From Actinomycetes bacterium (lineage in GTDB: Bacteria > Actinomycetota > Acidimicrobiia > Acidimicrobiales > RAAP-2), in the NCBI GenBank assembly GCA_021822565.1, contig JAKAQM010000007.1, positions 1 through 51,661 on the forward strand: DNA of 51,661 nt, in the 5' to 3' direction. Shown here one piece after another: positions 7,650 through 16,840 of this stretch. The first letter of the stretch is position 1, and each line of letters begins with the position of its first letter. A program made the translations under genes and the position numbers. Under the pieces are notes generated by a model, which was not told where the DNA came from, did no database searches, and saw nothing but the letters and a program-made list of their open reading frames with translations.

Positions 7650-10391
7650 CTACGCAGCTCCGACCGGGAGCAGGATGTAGCTGCCGAGCACGTCTGGGCG
7701 GTGTGGGCGCACGGCCAAGCGGACGCCGGCGCCGGCGGCCTGGCGCACGCGGCGGTGCGCCTCCTGGATCTCAACGGCCCGCCGGGCGGCCTCGGCTTCG
7801 AGTCTGGAGGTCAAGCCGTCTGCGTGCTCGGTGAGGCGGGAGAGGAACAACGCCGCCTGTGCGGGGTCGACGTTGGCGTCGGGGGTGGCTTCCAAAAGCC
7901 TGAGTGCCTGGCCGGGATCGAGCCAGCTCGCATCCGTCGGGGCGCCCTCGAAGCCGAGGATCCCAGTGTCCTCGGCGAGGATGTCCGGGCGGTTCGGCCA
8001 GGACAGCTCGAAGCGGAACCGCAGCAGGAGCAGCGTCGTTCGACGCGCGACCGCCTTCGTGCGCACCACGGCGGCTCGCCGGGCCGGTCCGGGCTGGAGC
8101 GGGTCGAGCGCGGCGTCGAGGGTCTTCGCCGCGAGCCCGGCAACGAAAGGATGAGTCCGGCTGAGGTACACCTCGCCAGTACGGACGGGTAGCTCGAAAC
8201 GCACGGTCGCAGCGTCGCCACCGAGGCTCGCTCGAAGCTCCGCTGGCATACCCTGGGCGTGAAGGCGCAGCCTGCCCTCGGAGGCCAGGTTGACCGTCGC
8301 GCCCCAGGCCTGCGCCGCCTCGGCGAGGAAGGAGGCGAGATCGGCCGGTGAGCCGATGGCGCGACGCGCGGCGCCGAGCTCGTCCATCACCTCGTCGGGG
8401 TGGATCGAGCGCTGGGCGAAACGGCTCTGGGAGCGCCGCTCGCGCTCAGCCGCGTCCTCCCATGCGAGCTCCAGCTGGCGGGCGGCCGGGGTCGTCTCGA
8501 AGAGCTCGAGCTGGTCGGGGCGATTCGCGGATAGTGCACCGCGGACCAGCTCTTCCACCAGCTCCTCGGTGTTGCCCGGCACCGGCACGTGGATGCCGAG
8601 TCGGCTCCTGATCGCCCGCTGCTTGCGCAGCAGCACGGCAAGCACCGCCTGGTCGAGCGGGTTGGCGGTGCCGACGACCGTGACCGATCGGACGAGGGGG
8701 GCTGGCTGGCCGAACCGGTCGACCCGGCCCACGCGCTGCTCGTGGCGGTTGGGGTTCCACGACAGGTCGTAGTGGACCACCGCGTCGAAGCGGCCTTGGA
8801 GGTTGACCCCCTCCGAGAGGCAGTCGGTGGCGACGAGCACGCGCCGCTCGGCGTCGAGCGCCTCGACGAGCTCGGCGCGCTCCTCCGGCGGGAGGAGGCC
8901 CGTCACGACCTCCACCGCGACCCCTGGACCGAGCCTCGCCCTCGCAGCCTCGGCCACGTAGCGCGCGGTCTCGACGAACCGGCAGAAGACGATCGGCCGG
9001 AAGCCGTCGGCGACGAGGTTCCCCACGGCGTCGAGCGCCGTGGTGAGCTTGGTGTCGGCCGCAGGCGACAGGCGCGCGACTGCCTCGGCCAGAGTCTCGA
9101 GGCCGTCGGGGACAGCGGGCTCGCCCGGCTCGACAAAGAGCGCTGGGGCGACGTCGTTGGGCTCCTCGGCGACATCGAGGAGCTGGTCAGCCCCTCGAGC
9201 GTCCTCGACGCCGGTTGCTTCTGCTCGCTCAGAGGTGCGGGCGCGAAGCGTGGCGGCGAGGGCGGCCGGGCTCGAGGACAGCGAGCGCAGCAGGGCCAGC
9301 GCCGACCACCACCTGGCGCGCGCCTGGGGCGCTGCGACAGCGCCTGCGTGTGCACGGGCCCAGTCAAAGGCGTGATCGAAGACCTCCCGGTAGTCGGGCG
9401 ACCACTCGTAGCTCAAGTCGGCCTCCTCCCTCCGGGGGAAGGGGGTGTCCTCGACGAACTCGGCCAGGTCCGGTCGGCGCCGCTGCACCAGGTGCCGGGC
9501 GAGCCGGGTGCGCAGCTCCGCCGATGGTCGGTCGTCTTCGAGCAGGGCAACGAGCTCTTTGTCGAGCAGGCCGACGAGATTGGCGAAGCCGGCCTCGTCG
9601 CCCGAGTGAGGCGTCGCCGTCAAGAGCAGGAGGTGACGGTCGCTCTCGGCGAGGCGGGAGATGAGCTGGTGGCGTTGGTGGCTCGTCGATCCGAGGCCGC
9701 CTACGCAGGTGTGGGCCTCGTCGACCACGACCAGGTCGGCGCCCGCCCGGATGCACTCCTCGCGGCGCTGCGCGCTCTTGGCGAAGTCGACGGAGGCGAC
9801 GAGGCAGCGATAGCGCTCGAAGACGCTCTCGCCCGGCGCGCACTCGCGTTCGAGACGCGCAGAAGTGGCGGGCAGGTAGAGCGCCGCGTCAAGGTTGAAC
9901 TTCTCTTCGAGCTCGCGCTGCCACTGGGCAGCGAGCGAGGCGGGGCACAGCACGAGCAGGCGAAGGGCGTCCCCGTTGTCGAGCAGCTCGCGGGCGATCA
10001 GCCCGGCCTCGATCGTCTTGCCGACCCCGACGTCGTCGGCCACAAGAAGCCGCACCCTCTCCTGTCGAAGCGCCATCAGCAGTGGCACCAGCTGATAGGG
10101 GCGGGGGTCGACGGCGACGGAGGCGAGCGAGCGGAACGGGCCGGCCGAGGCTCTGAAGCCGAGACGCAGCGCGTCGATCAAAAGACGCGCAGAGCGGTAG
10201 TCACCGAGGTCGCCCTGTCCGGGCCAGGAGAAGCTCGCCGGGCGCACCTCCTCCAGGGCGGTCACAATGCCCGTCTCCTCTTCCCTCTGGCCGCCGAGGG
10301 GCCTGAGCAGCAGCAGGTCATCGCTTGAGCCGGGCAGCACCACCCACTCACGGCCCCGCGCGGCTACGAGGCTGCCAGGAGCAAAGCTCAT
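7650..10391 (-). CDS. SNF2-type helicase, DISARM DrmD-like
   Basis: This 913-aa superfamily 2 helicase has motif I DDVGVGKTIEAGLIAREL (about 119-136), motif II VVDEAHTC (about 222-229), motif III LLTATPHSGDEAG, motif V LVATDCLSEGVNLQG and motif VI HEQRVGRVDRFGQ. The ATG at 10391 overlaps the stop of the upstream helicase gene (ATGA). The frame is open further upstream, but that stretch is antisense-like Arg/Pro-rich sequence inside the neighbour. Proteins of this size coupled to a large adenine methyltransferase are typical of DrmD in class 1 DISARM. It probably remodels or translocates along incoming DNA. There is no nuclease motif in the protein. Confidence 0.9.
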   Translation of the reverse strand: MSFAPGSLVAARGREWVVLPGSSDDLLLLRPLGGQREEETGIVTALEEVRPASFSWPGQGDLGDYRSARLLIDALRLGFRASAGPFRSLASVAVDPRPYQLVPLLMALRQERVRLLVADDVGVGKTIEAGLIARELLDNGDALRLLVLCPASLAAQWQRELEEKFNLDAALYLPATSARLERECAPGESVFERYRCLVASVDFAKSAQRREECIRAGADLVVVDEAHTCVGGLGSTSHQRHQLISRLAESDRHLLLLTATPHSGDEAGFANLVGLLDKELVALLEDDRPSAELRTRLARHLVQRRRPDLAEFVEDTPFPRREEADLSYEWSPDYREVFDHAFDWARAHAGAVAAPQARARWWSALALLRSLSSSPAALAATLRARTSERAEATGVEDARGADQLLDVAEEPNDVAPALFVEPGEPAVPDGLETLAEAVARLSPAADTKLTTALDAVGNLVADGFRPIVFCRFVETARYVAEAARARLGPGVAVEVVTGLLPPEERAELVEALDAERRVLVATDCLSEGVNLQGRFDAVVHYDLSWNPNRHEQRVGRVDRFGQPAPLVRSVTVVGTANPLDQAVLAVLLRKQRAIRSRLGIHVPVPGNTEELVEELVRGALSANRPDQLELFETTPAARQLELAWEDAAERERRSQSRFAQRSIHPDEVMDELGAARRAIGSPADLASFLAEAAQAWGATVNLASEGRLRLHAQGMPAELRASLGGDAATVRFELPVRTGEVYLSRTHPFVAGLAAKTLDAALDPLQPGPARRAAVVRTKAVARRTTLLLLRFRFELSWPNRPDILAEDTGILGFEGAPTDASWLDPGQALRLLEATPDANVDPAQAALFLSRLTEHADGLTSRLEAEAARRAVEIQEAHRRVRQAAGAGVRLAVRPHRPDVLGSYILLPVGAA

Positions 10392-13300
10392 GGTCGGGTG
10401 TTCCCCGGCCCGAAGACAAAGCGGTGACGGCCCGCGACCTCGCCCCAGTCGTCGTGGTGGCCGAAGCGGACGACGGTGTAGCCCAAGTCCTCCAGGGCGC
10501 CTTGCTGGGTGGCGTCTCGTGCGGCCCGGTGAGCGCCGTCGTGGGCGGGGCCGTCGACGTACACAGCGACGTGAGCCTCCCTGTAGAGGAAGTCGGGCCG
10601 GGTGCCCGCAGCTTCGATGTAGACCTGGGCGGCGTCGGGCAGGCGGTAGCCGCGCTCGGAGAGAAAGTCCAGCCACTCTCGCTCGAGCGAGGAGCCACAG
10701 AGCCGCTCGAGGGAGGCCCTGTGCTCGTCGGGGTCGCTCGGACCCGGGGACGTGCTGACCTTGGCCCGGGCGAGGTCGACCATGAGGTCGCGGATGAGGT
10801 GGCGGTCGAGGGCGTGATGGTGAGCCTGGTTCCCATAGGCCATGAGACAGTCGTAGCAGGCCGCTTCGCAGGCCTCGCCGCCAAGGTCGCCTCGGTCGGC
10901 ACCGCTGTCGGGGTCGAAGTGGCAGACCTCGAGCGCGGCTCGGGCGACTTCGGGCAGTGCGGCAGGGTCATCGACGAGCCGGCGCAGCACCCCGGCTCCC
11001 CCCTCCGCGGTCTCGTACAACAGGATCGTGCGCCGGGCGAGCCCGGCCACGAAGGCCACGCCCGCCTCCCCTGCAGCGTCGTCGGGCCCGCCGCCCACCT
11101 TGTCGGAGCAGCGATCGTGGTGCGGCGGGCGGGGCCGATAGCGCGGCGGCAGGTTCGGCAGGTGGTCGAGGCCGAGCTCGGCGTCCTCCAGCTCGAAGCG
11201 GACCTGGAGCCCGCGTTTGAGCGCGGCGCCGAGGGAGATGGCCTCCTCCAGGCTCATCTCTCGGGCCGGCTCGACGAGCAGGCTGTTGAGGCGGTCCTCC
11301 ACGAAGGGGACCACGCGCACCAGCCGCCGGCGCGCCTCTGCCCTCTCCTCCTCGTCCTCGTCCTCGGCGCGCGAGTCTGCCACCCAGCGACCGCGGGGGA
11401 CCTCCAGCAAGAACCCCTCCGGAGTGTCAGGGCGGCGGCGGGCTCGACCGACGTTCAGCCGGTAGATCGTGGCCGCGGGTGCATAGGCGAGCTGCACGAG
11501 CTCACCAGAGGCCGCCGCTGCGCTCGCGCGCCGCTCCAGCCGATGGCCGCGTGCCTCGCCGAAGCGGATCGCGGTGCGGACCTCGTAGCCCTGGCGGCGG
11601 CGTTCCTCCTCGTCGGAGGTGATCCGGTAGCGACGCCGCAGCGACACGCTCGCGACGCGAAGCAGGTCACCGTAGCGCTGCGCCCCCTCGCCGCTCAGGC
11701 CCTGGCCGCAGCGCTCGCAGCAGTCCGGCCCGACCCCGCCGGGAGCTGGATGCGCGTACCCGCAGGCCGAACAGACGACTGCGGCCTGGGTGAGGGCGGG
11801 GCCCGAGGCGAGCGCCTCGGGGGAGTCGAGGGGGAGGTCGGCGCGGTCCACCTGGTAGACGGCGCCGTCGTGGTAGACGAGGTTTCCCGGCCCGAACTCC
11901 GCGATGGCCAAAAAGCGCGGCCGCGACAGGTACTCGTCGCCGGTCTTGTGTCGCGGGGCTGGTACGTAGGCCGACACCGGGAGCCGGGGGAAGTTGTAGC
12001 CAGGGAGGAAGCCTTCGGAGGCGAAGTAACGGTAGCTGTAGAAGTCGGAGAAGAGGCTGCTTGCGGCCAGGCCCCTGCGCTCGTCGTCGTTCAAGAGAAG
12101 GCCCAGCTTGGTCTCGGCCTGGGAGCGCAGGATCTTCGCCTGATCCTTGTCCTGGGGCGAGCGCGCCGCGTCGAGCACGACCTGGCCGTAAAAGCGGGCC
12201 TGGGCCGAGGCGGCGCGGTACATTTCGCGCCAGCGGTCGCAGGACGCGTCAAAGCGCGCGGCGGCTCCGGCGAGCACTTCATCGAGCCAGCTCGCCCGCC
12301 ACCACTCGGCCGCTTTCAGCTCGCCGCCGATGTCGTCCAACACCGACAGGGCGCGGGCTTTCGCTCGAGGGATGACATCACTCTGCTCGAACGCGCTGTT
12401 CACTTCGTCTCGAAGCGCGAGCGGCGGCGGGTCGCCGTCAACGTCGAGGACGTCTCGGAGGCTCGCGCCGAGACGGACGCCGGTCTCTGCAAGCCAGATG
12501 GCCTGGACGTGGGCACGCAGCAGGTCCTCGTTGGCCAAGTCCAGCTCAGCGGGGCGCACCTGGCCGGAGATCATGAGCTCAGGGCGGCGAAAGAAGTATC
12601 GATCGTGGCTCGAGGTCGTCGAGCAGTAGGTCACCACGAAGGCTGGCTGGCCTGAGCGCCCGGCCCGCCCCGAGCGCTGCACGTAGTTGGCGGGCGTGGG
12701 CGGGACGTTGCGCATCCCCACTGCGTTCAAGCTCGCAACGTCGATGCCGAGCTCCATGGTGGGTGAGCAGCACAGAAGTGGCAGCTTTCCCACTCGAAAC
12801 GCCTCCTCGCGTTCTTCTCGGACTTCGGCGGGCACCTGGGCGGTGTGCTCTGCTGCCATGAACACCGACATCTCGGACGCGACCTGCTTGTAGAGGCGGC
12901 GGAAGAACTCGTTCGTCGCCGCCTCGGCCTCGCCGACCTGGCCCACCCGGACCGGATCGGTAGGAGGGCTGTCACCGGCACCGGCGTGAAAGCGCATGGC
13001 GCCCGACGCGAGGCGGTAGCCGGCCACACCCCCGCCTCGCCGAGCGTCGACGACCTCGCTGAGGAGCCCGGCGGCTGCCATGAGCTCGAAGCAATCTGCG
13101 ATCACCTGGCCCACCTCGTCGCTGGTGAGTCCCGCCTCCACCAGCGCCCTCCGGCGCACGTAGGTGCCGATCGCGCTGCGCGGCCCCAAGAAGAGCCAGC
13201 GCTGGCCCTTCGGGATGCGGTCGCCTTTGCGCGAGGAGCGCGGGAAGACCGTCGAGTGGGTCTCCAGGCGGTCCCGCTCGGTCTCGTCGAAGCCCCACGG

Positions 13301-15781
13301 CGGCACGAGCTCGGCGTAGGAGCGGGCCTCGATCGTCTTCTGCCGGGCAGGGTCGAGATGCTCGGCACCGATGGCGAGCTCGTGGCGCAGGTGGTCGAGG
13401 ATGGCCCTGCAGATCTCCCCGCGCTGGGCCGCAGGTGCGCCAGCGAGCGCCGGGTGCCGACCGTCCCAGGCGCCACCATCCGCGGCGAGGCGGTCGAGGT
13501 GCTCGTAGCCGACCTCGAGGAGGCCGAGTTGTTCCAGGTTGGGCGCGGCGACGCGCCAGCCGCGGCGCAGGTCGATGGCCAGCCGGTAGCCGACCACGTC
13601 GACCAAGGCCCGACGAGCGCGCTCGGGGACCTCGTAGAGGCGAGCTTCAGGGTTGGCGGCGTACGCCGCCGCATCGAGGTGAAGTGCGTCCACGGCCGCT
13701 GGTGCCAGCTCCTCGTAGCCGAGCCCGACAGCGCCCGCCTTCTCCAGGGCTCGGTAGGTCGCTGCTCGGAGCACCGATATCTGCACGAAGTCGTTGAAGT
13801 GCCCGGCCTGGAGGGCCGCGTCTTGGCGACTGTCGGAGAAGCTGAGAAGCTTCGGCTCGACGCCATTCGCCTCGCCGAGGTGGCGCAGGACCGCGAGGCT
13901 CAAGACGGTCGTGGAGCTGGAGCGGCCCTCGGTACCAAGCGTCGTGAGCCGGGTCAGGTCCGAGGAGCGCCCCCGCAGCGCGTAGGAGATCCCACACGAC
14001 AGGCAGAGCCGGAACGGCGCGGGTAGCCAGTGGGCGAGCAGGGAGCCACTTGTCGGCTGAAGGTCGAGCTGGCCGTCGGGATGCACCCAGACCGGCGTGG
14101 GAAGCCGCTCTCGATGGTCTCGGCGCAAGCGGAACCCGCCCTTTGGGTCCTCTTCCAGCCAGTCCGAAGGCAGCCGTTCGAGCATGCCGTCGAGTTCGGC
14201 TGGCCAGGGGCTGGCGGCGCTCAGGTGAAGGAAGCCGAGCTGGCGTGCTTCGTCTTCGACGAGGGCGGTGTCGCGGTCCGACAGCTCCCGACCCACCAGG
14301 TAGCTCGTGCCTCGAGCCTGATCGGGGATCCGCTCGGCGATGTAGTACTCCTGGCCGCAACGTCGGCAGAACGCGAGAGGCAACGCAACCCGGCTGCGAT
14401 CCCCTGGCGCGAAGCGCTGCTCGCCCCAGAGCAGTTCACGCTCCCCCTCGGCCTCTGGGGTGGCGGCGACGGGGGCTCCACGTCCGACGAACTGGTGAAG
14501 GCGAAAAGCAAACAGCGGCGCGTCGGTCTCGGGGTGGCGGGCCTGGGAGCCGGCGAGTAGGCACGCTTTGATCGCTTGCGCCGCCTGCTCCTCGCTACAG
14601 CCCACCAGCTTGGCGAGCTCGCGCGCCACGCCACCTGCGCCGTGCAGCGGGCGGGGGGTGGCCCGCGTGGCCTCAGGACCCTCTCCTTGGATGCCGAGGG
14701 TCGACTCGATCCACCGTGCCAGCGGGTTCGCCCGGAGCTCTGCGAAACCACTCGGCGTCCTCTTGCTGGACACTGTTTTGGCAAGCGAGCTGAGCAGCTC
14801 CCGATCTTCGGGCCGCCACGGATCGGTGGCCCGCTCCAAGCGCTCGCTGATTACGCTTTCGGGGGTGACCTCCGTGCCGAACAGGCGAGCCGCGACCCTC
14901 GCGACCTCGACGCGACGCTGCTCGGCGGTCCCACCGGAGCTGAGCGTCGCCGAGGTGCCCACGCACTGCAGCCGGCGAGCGCTGCAGGCTTCGCGCAGGC
15001 GCCGGACTAGGAGCGCTACGTCCGCACCCTGACGGCCCCGGTAGGTGTGCAGCTCGTCGAGCACCAAGAACCGCAGGTCCTGCGCCGCGTCGATGATGGG
15101 TCGCTCCTCGGTGCGGGTGAGGAGCAGCTCCAGCATCACGTAGTTGGTGAGCAGCACGTCGGGAGGATGGGAGCGCAGCTCCTCGCGGGCTTCTTGGGAC
15201 TCTTGGCCCGTATACCGCCTGACGCGGACCGGGCCCTCGGAGGGCAAGAACTTCGCGACCTCTTCGAGCTGGGAGTTGACCAGCGCGTTCATCGGGTAGA
15301 CGACGATCGCCTCGATCCGGTCATCGCATCCGCGGCCCTCGCGCAAGATGGCATCGGTGATCGGGATCAGGTAGCCGAGGCTCTTGCCCGAGCCGGTGCC
15401 GGTCGTCAGCACGTAGCTGACCCCCGACGCGGCAGCCCGGACCGCCTCTGCCTGATGGTGGTACAGGTGAAGGCCTCGCCGAGCGCCGCCCGCCTGGTCG
15501 GGGACCCGGAACAGTTCACCGCATCGGTCACTGAGCAGCCGTTCGTTCACGAGCTCGTCGACCCAGCCGCCCGGCGCGAACGACGGGTTCAAGCTCACCG
15601 ACGGATCAGGCCAGAGCACGCCTTCGTCGAGCTTCTTCTGGACGAACTCCGACACTCGTTCGTCCTGGATTCGCAGGGCGCCTTCGAGAAACCGCCGGTA
15701 CTCGGCAATGACGCCGTCCCGCAGGGCAAAGACGTCCATTGCCGCACGGTCGGTCGGCGTTGTCAGTGCTGTCGTCGCCAT
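10388..15781 (-). CDS. Giant helicase with DUF1998-like region and C-terminal nuclease-like domain (DruE-like)
   Basis: This 1797-aa DEAD/DEAH helicase has Walker A LTTGTGSGKSLGY (about 125-137), motif II LDELHTYRGRQGAD (about 241-254), TSATL (276-280) and motif VI YVQRSGRAGRSGQP. Several zinc-binding pairs follow (CRRCGQ, CLSCGI, CSACGY and CCERCGQ), then the Cys-rich DUF1998-type end CEAACYDCLMAYGN. The last ~110 residues (SLEREWLDFLSERGY, TRPDFLYREAHVAVYVDG, then ALEDLGYTVVRFG) resemble a DUF559/Vsr-like PD-(D/E)xK nuclease fold. Size and order match Druantia DruE more than the separate DrmA and DrmB of DISARM. The start is the ATG at 15781, eight bases after the protease gene. It is probably the main nucleic-acid-processing engine of the system. 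Confidence 0.88.
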   Translation of the reverse strand: MATTALTTPTDRAAMDVFALRDGVIAEYRRFLEGALRIQDERVSEFVQKKLDEGVLWPDPSVSLNPSFAPGGWVDELVNERLLSDRCGELFRVPDQAGGARRGLHLYHHQAEAVRAAASGVSYVLTTGTGSGKSLGYLIPITDAILREGRGCDDRIEAIVVYPMNALVNSQLEEVAKFLPSEGPVRVRRYTGQESQEAREELRSHPPDVLLTNYVMLELLLTRTEERPIIDAAQDLRFLVLDELHTYRGRQGADVALLVRRLREACSARRLQCVGTSATLSSGGTAEQRRVEVARVAARLFGTEVTPESVISERLERATDPWRPEDRELLSSLAKTVSSKRTPSGFAELRANPLARWIESTLGIQGEGPEATRATPRPLHGAGGVARELAKLVGCSEEQAAQAIKACLLAGSQARHPETDAPLFAFRLHQFVGRGAPVAATPEAEGERELLWGEQRFAPGDRSRVALPLAFCRRCGQEYYIAERIPDQARGTSYLVGRELSDRDTALVEDEARQLGFLHLSAASPWPAELDGMLERLPSDWLEEDPKGGFRLRRDHRERLPTPVWVHPDGQLDLQPTSGSLLAHWLPAPFRLCLSCGISYALRGRSSDLTRLTTLGTEGRSSSTTVLSLAVLRHLGEANGVEPKLLSFSDSRQDAALQAGHFNDFVQISVLRAATYRALEKAGAVGLGYEELAPAAVDALHLDAAAYAANPEARLYEVPERARRALVDVVGYRLAIDLRRGWRVAAPNLEQLGLLEVGYEHLDRLAADGGAWDGRHPALAGAPAAQRGEICRAILDHLRHELAIGAEHLDPARQKTIEARSYAELVPPWGFDETERDRLETHSTVFPRSSRKGDRIPKGQRWLFLGPRSAIGTYVRRRALVEAGLTSDEVGQVIADCFELMAAAGLLSEVVDARRGGGVAGYRLASGAMRFHAGAGDSPPTDPVRVGQVGEAEAATNEFFRRLYKQVASEMSVFMAAEHTAQVPAEVREEREEAFRVGKLPLLCCSPTMELGIDVASLNAVGMRNVPPTPANYVQRSGRAGRSGQPAFVVTYCSTTSSHDRYFFRRPELMISGQVRPAELDLANEDLLRAHVQAIWLAETGVRLGASLRDVLDVDGDPPPLALRDEVNSAFEQSDVIPRAKARALSVLDDIGGELKAAEWWRASWLDEVLAGAAARFDASCDRWREMYRAASAQARFYGQVVLDAARSPQDKDQAKILRSQAETKLGLLLNDDERRGLAASSLFSDFYSYRYFASEGFLPGYNFPRLPVSAYVPAPRHKTGDEYLSRPRFLAIAEFGPGNLVYHDGAVYQVDRADLPLDSPEALASGPALTQAAVVCSACGYAHPAPGGVGPDCCERCGQGLSGEGAQRYGDLLRVASVSLRRRYRITSDEEERRRQGYEVRTAIRFGEARGHRLERRASAAAASGELVQLAYAPAATIYRLNVGRARRRPDTPEGFLLEVPRGRWVADSRAEDEDEEERAEARRRLVRVVPFVEDRLNSLLVEPAREMSLEEAISLGAALKRGLQVRFELEDAELGLDHLPNLPPRYRPRPPHHDRCSDKVGGGPDDAAGEAGVAFVAGLARRTILLYETAEGGAGVLRRLVDDPAALPEVARAALEVCHFDPDSGADRGDLGGEACEAACYDCLMAYGNQAHHHALDRHLIRDLMVDLARAKVSTSPGPSDPDEHRASLERLCGSSLEREWLDFLSERGYRLPDAAQVYIEAAGTRPDFLYREAHVAVYVDGPAHDGAHRAARDATQQGALEDLGYTVVRFGHHDDWGEVAGRHRFVFGPGNTRP

Positions 15782-15789
15782 CGCTTCCC

Positions 15790-16356
15790 CTACCGGCGCC
15801 CGGGTGCCCGACGAGCGGCGCGCTTGTAGGCGCCGGTCACGTTGAGCCGGAACCGCATCATCGGCTCGCTCACCCCGTAGTGCTCCGCGGCGAGGTCGAC
15901 GGGCACCCGGCGGGCCGCGATCGAAAAGGCGGCCTCGTCGGAGACGAGGATGGCGCCGGCCAGCCAGTCCGCCTCCTCCTCCATCTCAGGGTTCCACAGG
16001 CGACTCCTGTCGTGATCCAGCGGTGGAGAGGGTTCGTGCAGCAAGAGACCGTGCGCCAGCTCATGGCCGACGTCGGAAGCCTGACGTCCCCTCGAATGCG
16101 CGTCGTTGTGGACGACGACCCGGCGGCTGCCCCGGAAGACCGTGACCGCCGAGAACTCGCTCGCGTCGACCTGCTGGAAGTGGTGCACCGCGCCCGGCGC
16201 GTGCTCGCCAAGATCCGACAGGGCCAGCACTGGAATGTCCAAGCGGTGAGCGAGCTGCCAGGGGTCGAGCCGGGCCGTGAGGCCAAGGCCGAGCTCCATG
16301 CGGACCTCCCGAGCGATCTCGTTCGCCTCGCTCTTGAAACCGCGTCGCAGTGCCAC
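15790..16356 (-). CDS. ImmA/IrrE-family metallopeptidase
   Basis: This 188-aa protein has the zinc-peptidase motif GHELAHGLLLH (HELAH at about 98-102) and a downstream acidic ligand helix, PEMEEEADWLAGAIL, as in ImmA/IrrE and COG2856 proteins. Family members cleave a partner XRE repressor in response to stress or DNA damage. Here the gene begins at a GTG seven bases after the stop of an XRE gene and ends eight bases before the giant helicase. The pair therefore probably acts as the induction switch of the defence operon. The C-terminus is basic (GAYKRAARRAPGRR). Confidence 0.88.
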   Translation of the reverse strand: MALRRGFKSEANEIAREVRMELGLGLTARLDPWQLAHRLDIPVLALSDLGEHAPGAVHHFQQVDASEFSAVTVFRGSRRVVVHNDAHSRGRQASDVGHELAHGLLLHEPSPPLDHDRSRLWNPEMEEEADWLAGAILVSDEAAFSIAARRVPVDLAAEHYGVSEPMMRFRLNVTGAYKRAARRAPGRR

Positions 16357-16363
16357 GATCCGC

Positions 16364-16756
16364 TCACTGCTTGCGCAGCCGCGCGTAGGTCGCCTTGATC
16401 AGCTCGTCGAGCGCAACGGCCCCCTCGGGCGACAGGTTGGGGTCGCTGCGCAGGTAGGTCGAGATCATGGTGAGCGGCTCGGGCTGCGAGGGTCGAGGGA
16501 TGTCCTCACCACGCAGGAACGTGGTGGTGTCGAGCCCGGCCCAGGCTGCCAGCGCCGCCAGCCCCTGGGCGTCGGGCAGCTTCCCCTGTGACATCCGGGT
16601 GAGCGTGGACGCGCTCACACCGCACTGCTTGGCCACCTGGCGCCACGTGAGCCCCTGGCCGATGCGCTGCGCGTCGAGCGCGGCGAAGAACGCCTCCCCG
16701 TCGAAGCGGGTCTTGATCGCGGACACCTCCTGCTCGTTGCTTCTTTGCAACCACAC
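16364..16756 (-). CDS. XRE-family transcriptional regulator, probable repressor of the defence operon
   Basis: This protein of up to 130 aa has a lambda-repressor-type HTH in the segment GLTWRQVAKQCGVSASTLTR. A C-terminal segment (LSPEGAVALDELIKATYARL) could be the contact for the downstream ImmA/IrrE protease. The start is uncertain: GTG at 16756, TTG at 16750 (GGAG five bases upstream) and GTG at 16726 are all possible. An inverted repeat lies at 16736-16751, and if this is an operator the downstream start becomes more likely. It is first in the operon and divergent from the small ORFs and ATPase, so it may control both directions. Confidence 0.85.
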   Translation of the reverse strand: MWLQRSNEQEVSAIKTRFDGEAFFAALDAQRIGQGLTWRQVAKQCGVSASTLTRMSQGKLPDAQGLAALAAWAGLDTTTFLRGEDIPRPSQPEPLTMISTYLRSDPNLSPEGAVALDELIKATYARLRKQ

Positions 16757-16807
16757 TCCGAGTGCGGTACAGTTCGACTCTCACAACATGATATCTTACG
16801 AGCAACG
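16735..16807. promoter_or_regulatory. Candidate operator region of the XRE repressor
   Basis: GTTGC-TTCTTT-GCAAC (16736-16751) is an inverted repeat with 5-bp arms. In addition, CGTTGCT (16735-16741) and AGCAACG (16801-16807) form a longer-range inverted pair. The segment between is the most AT-rich of the neighbourhood (ACAACATGATATCTTACG) and would be a natural promoter. Binding by the XRE protein is inferred. Confidence 0.4.
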
Positions 16808-16840
16808 ACCGGTCCAATGGTCGGAGCGAAGGGACCAGGC

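Noticed and set aside
3889-15829. Many long plus-strand frames opposite the defence operon
   Set aside because: They are mirror frames created by GC-rich codon bias; motifs and coupled starts support only the minus-strand genes.
7650-16356. Dpd (7-deazaguanine DNA modification) system, suggested by two helicases
   Set aside because: No DpdA-like transglycosylase or queuosine-pathway gene is present.
2630-16756. Calling the operon BREX or canonical DISARM
   Set aside because: No PglZ or BrxC for BREX; no separate DrmA, DrmB or PLD-type DrmC for DISARM.
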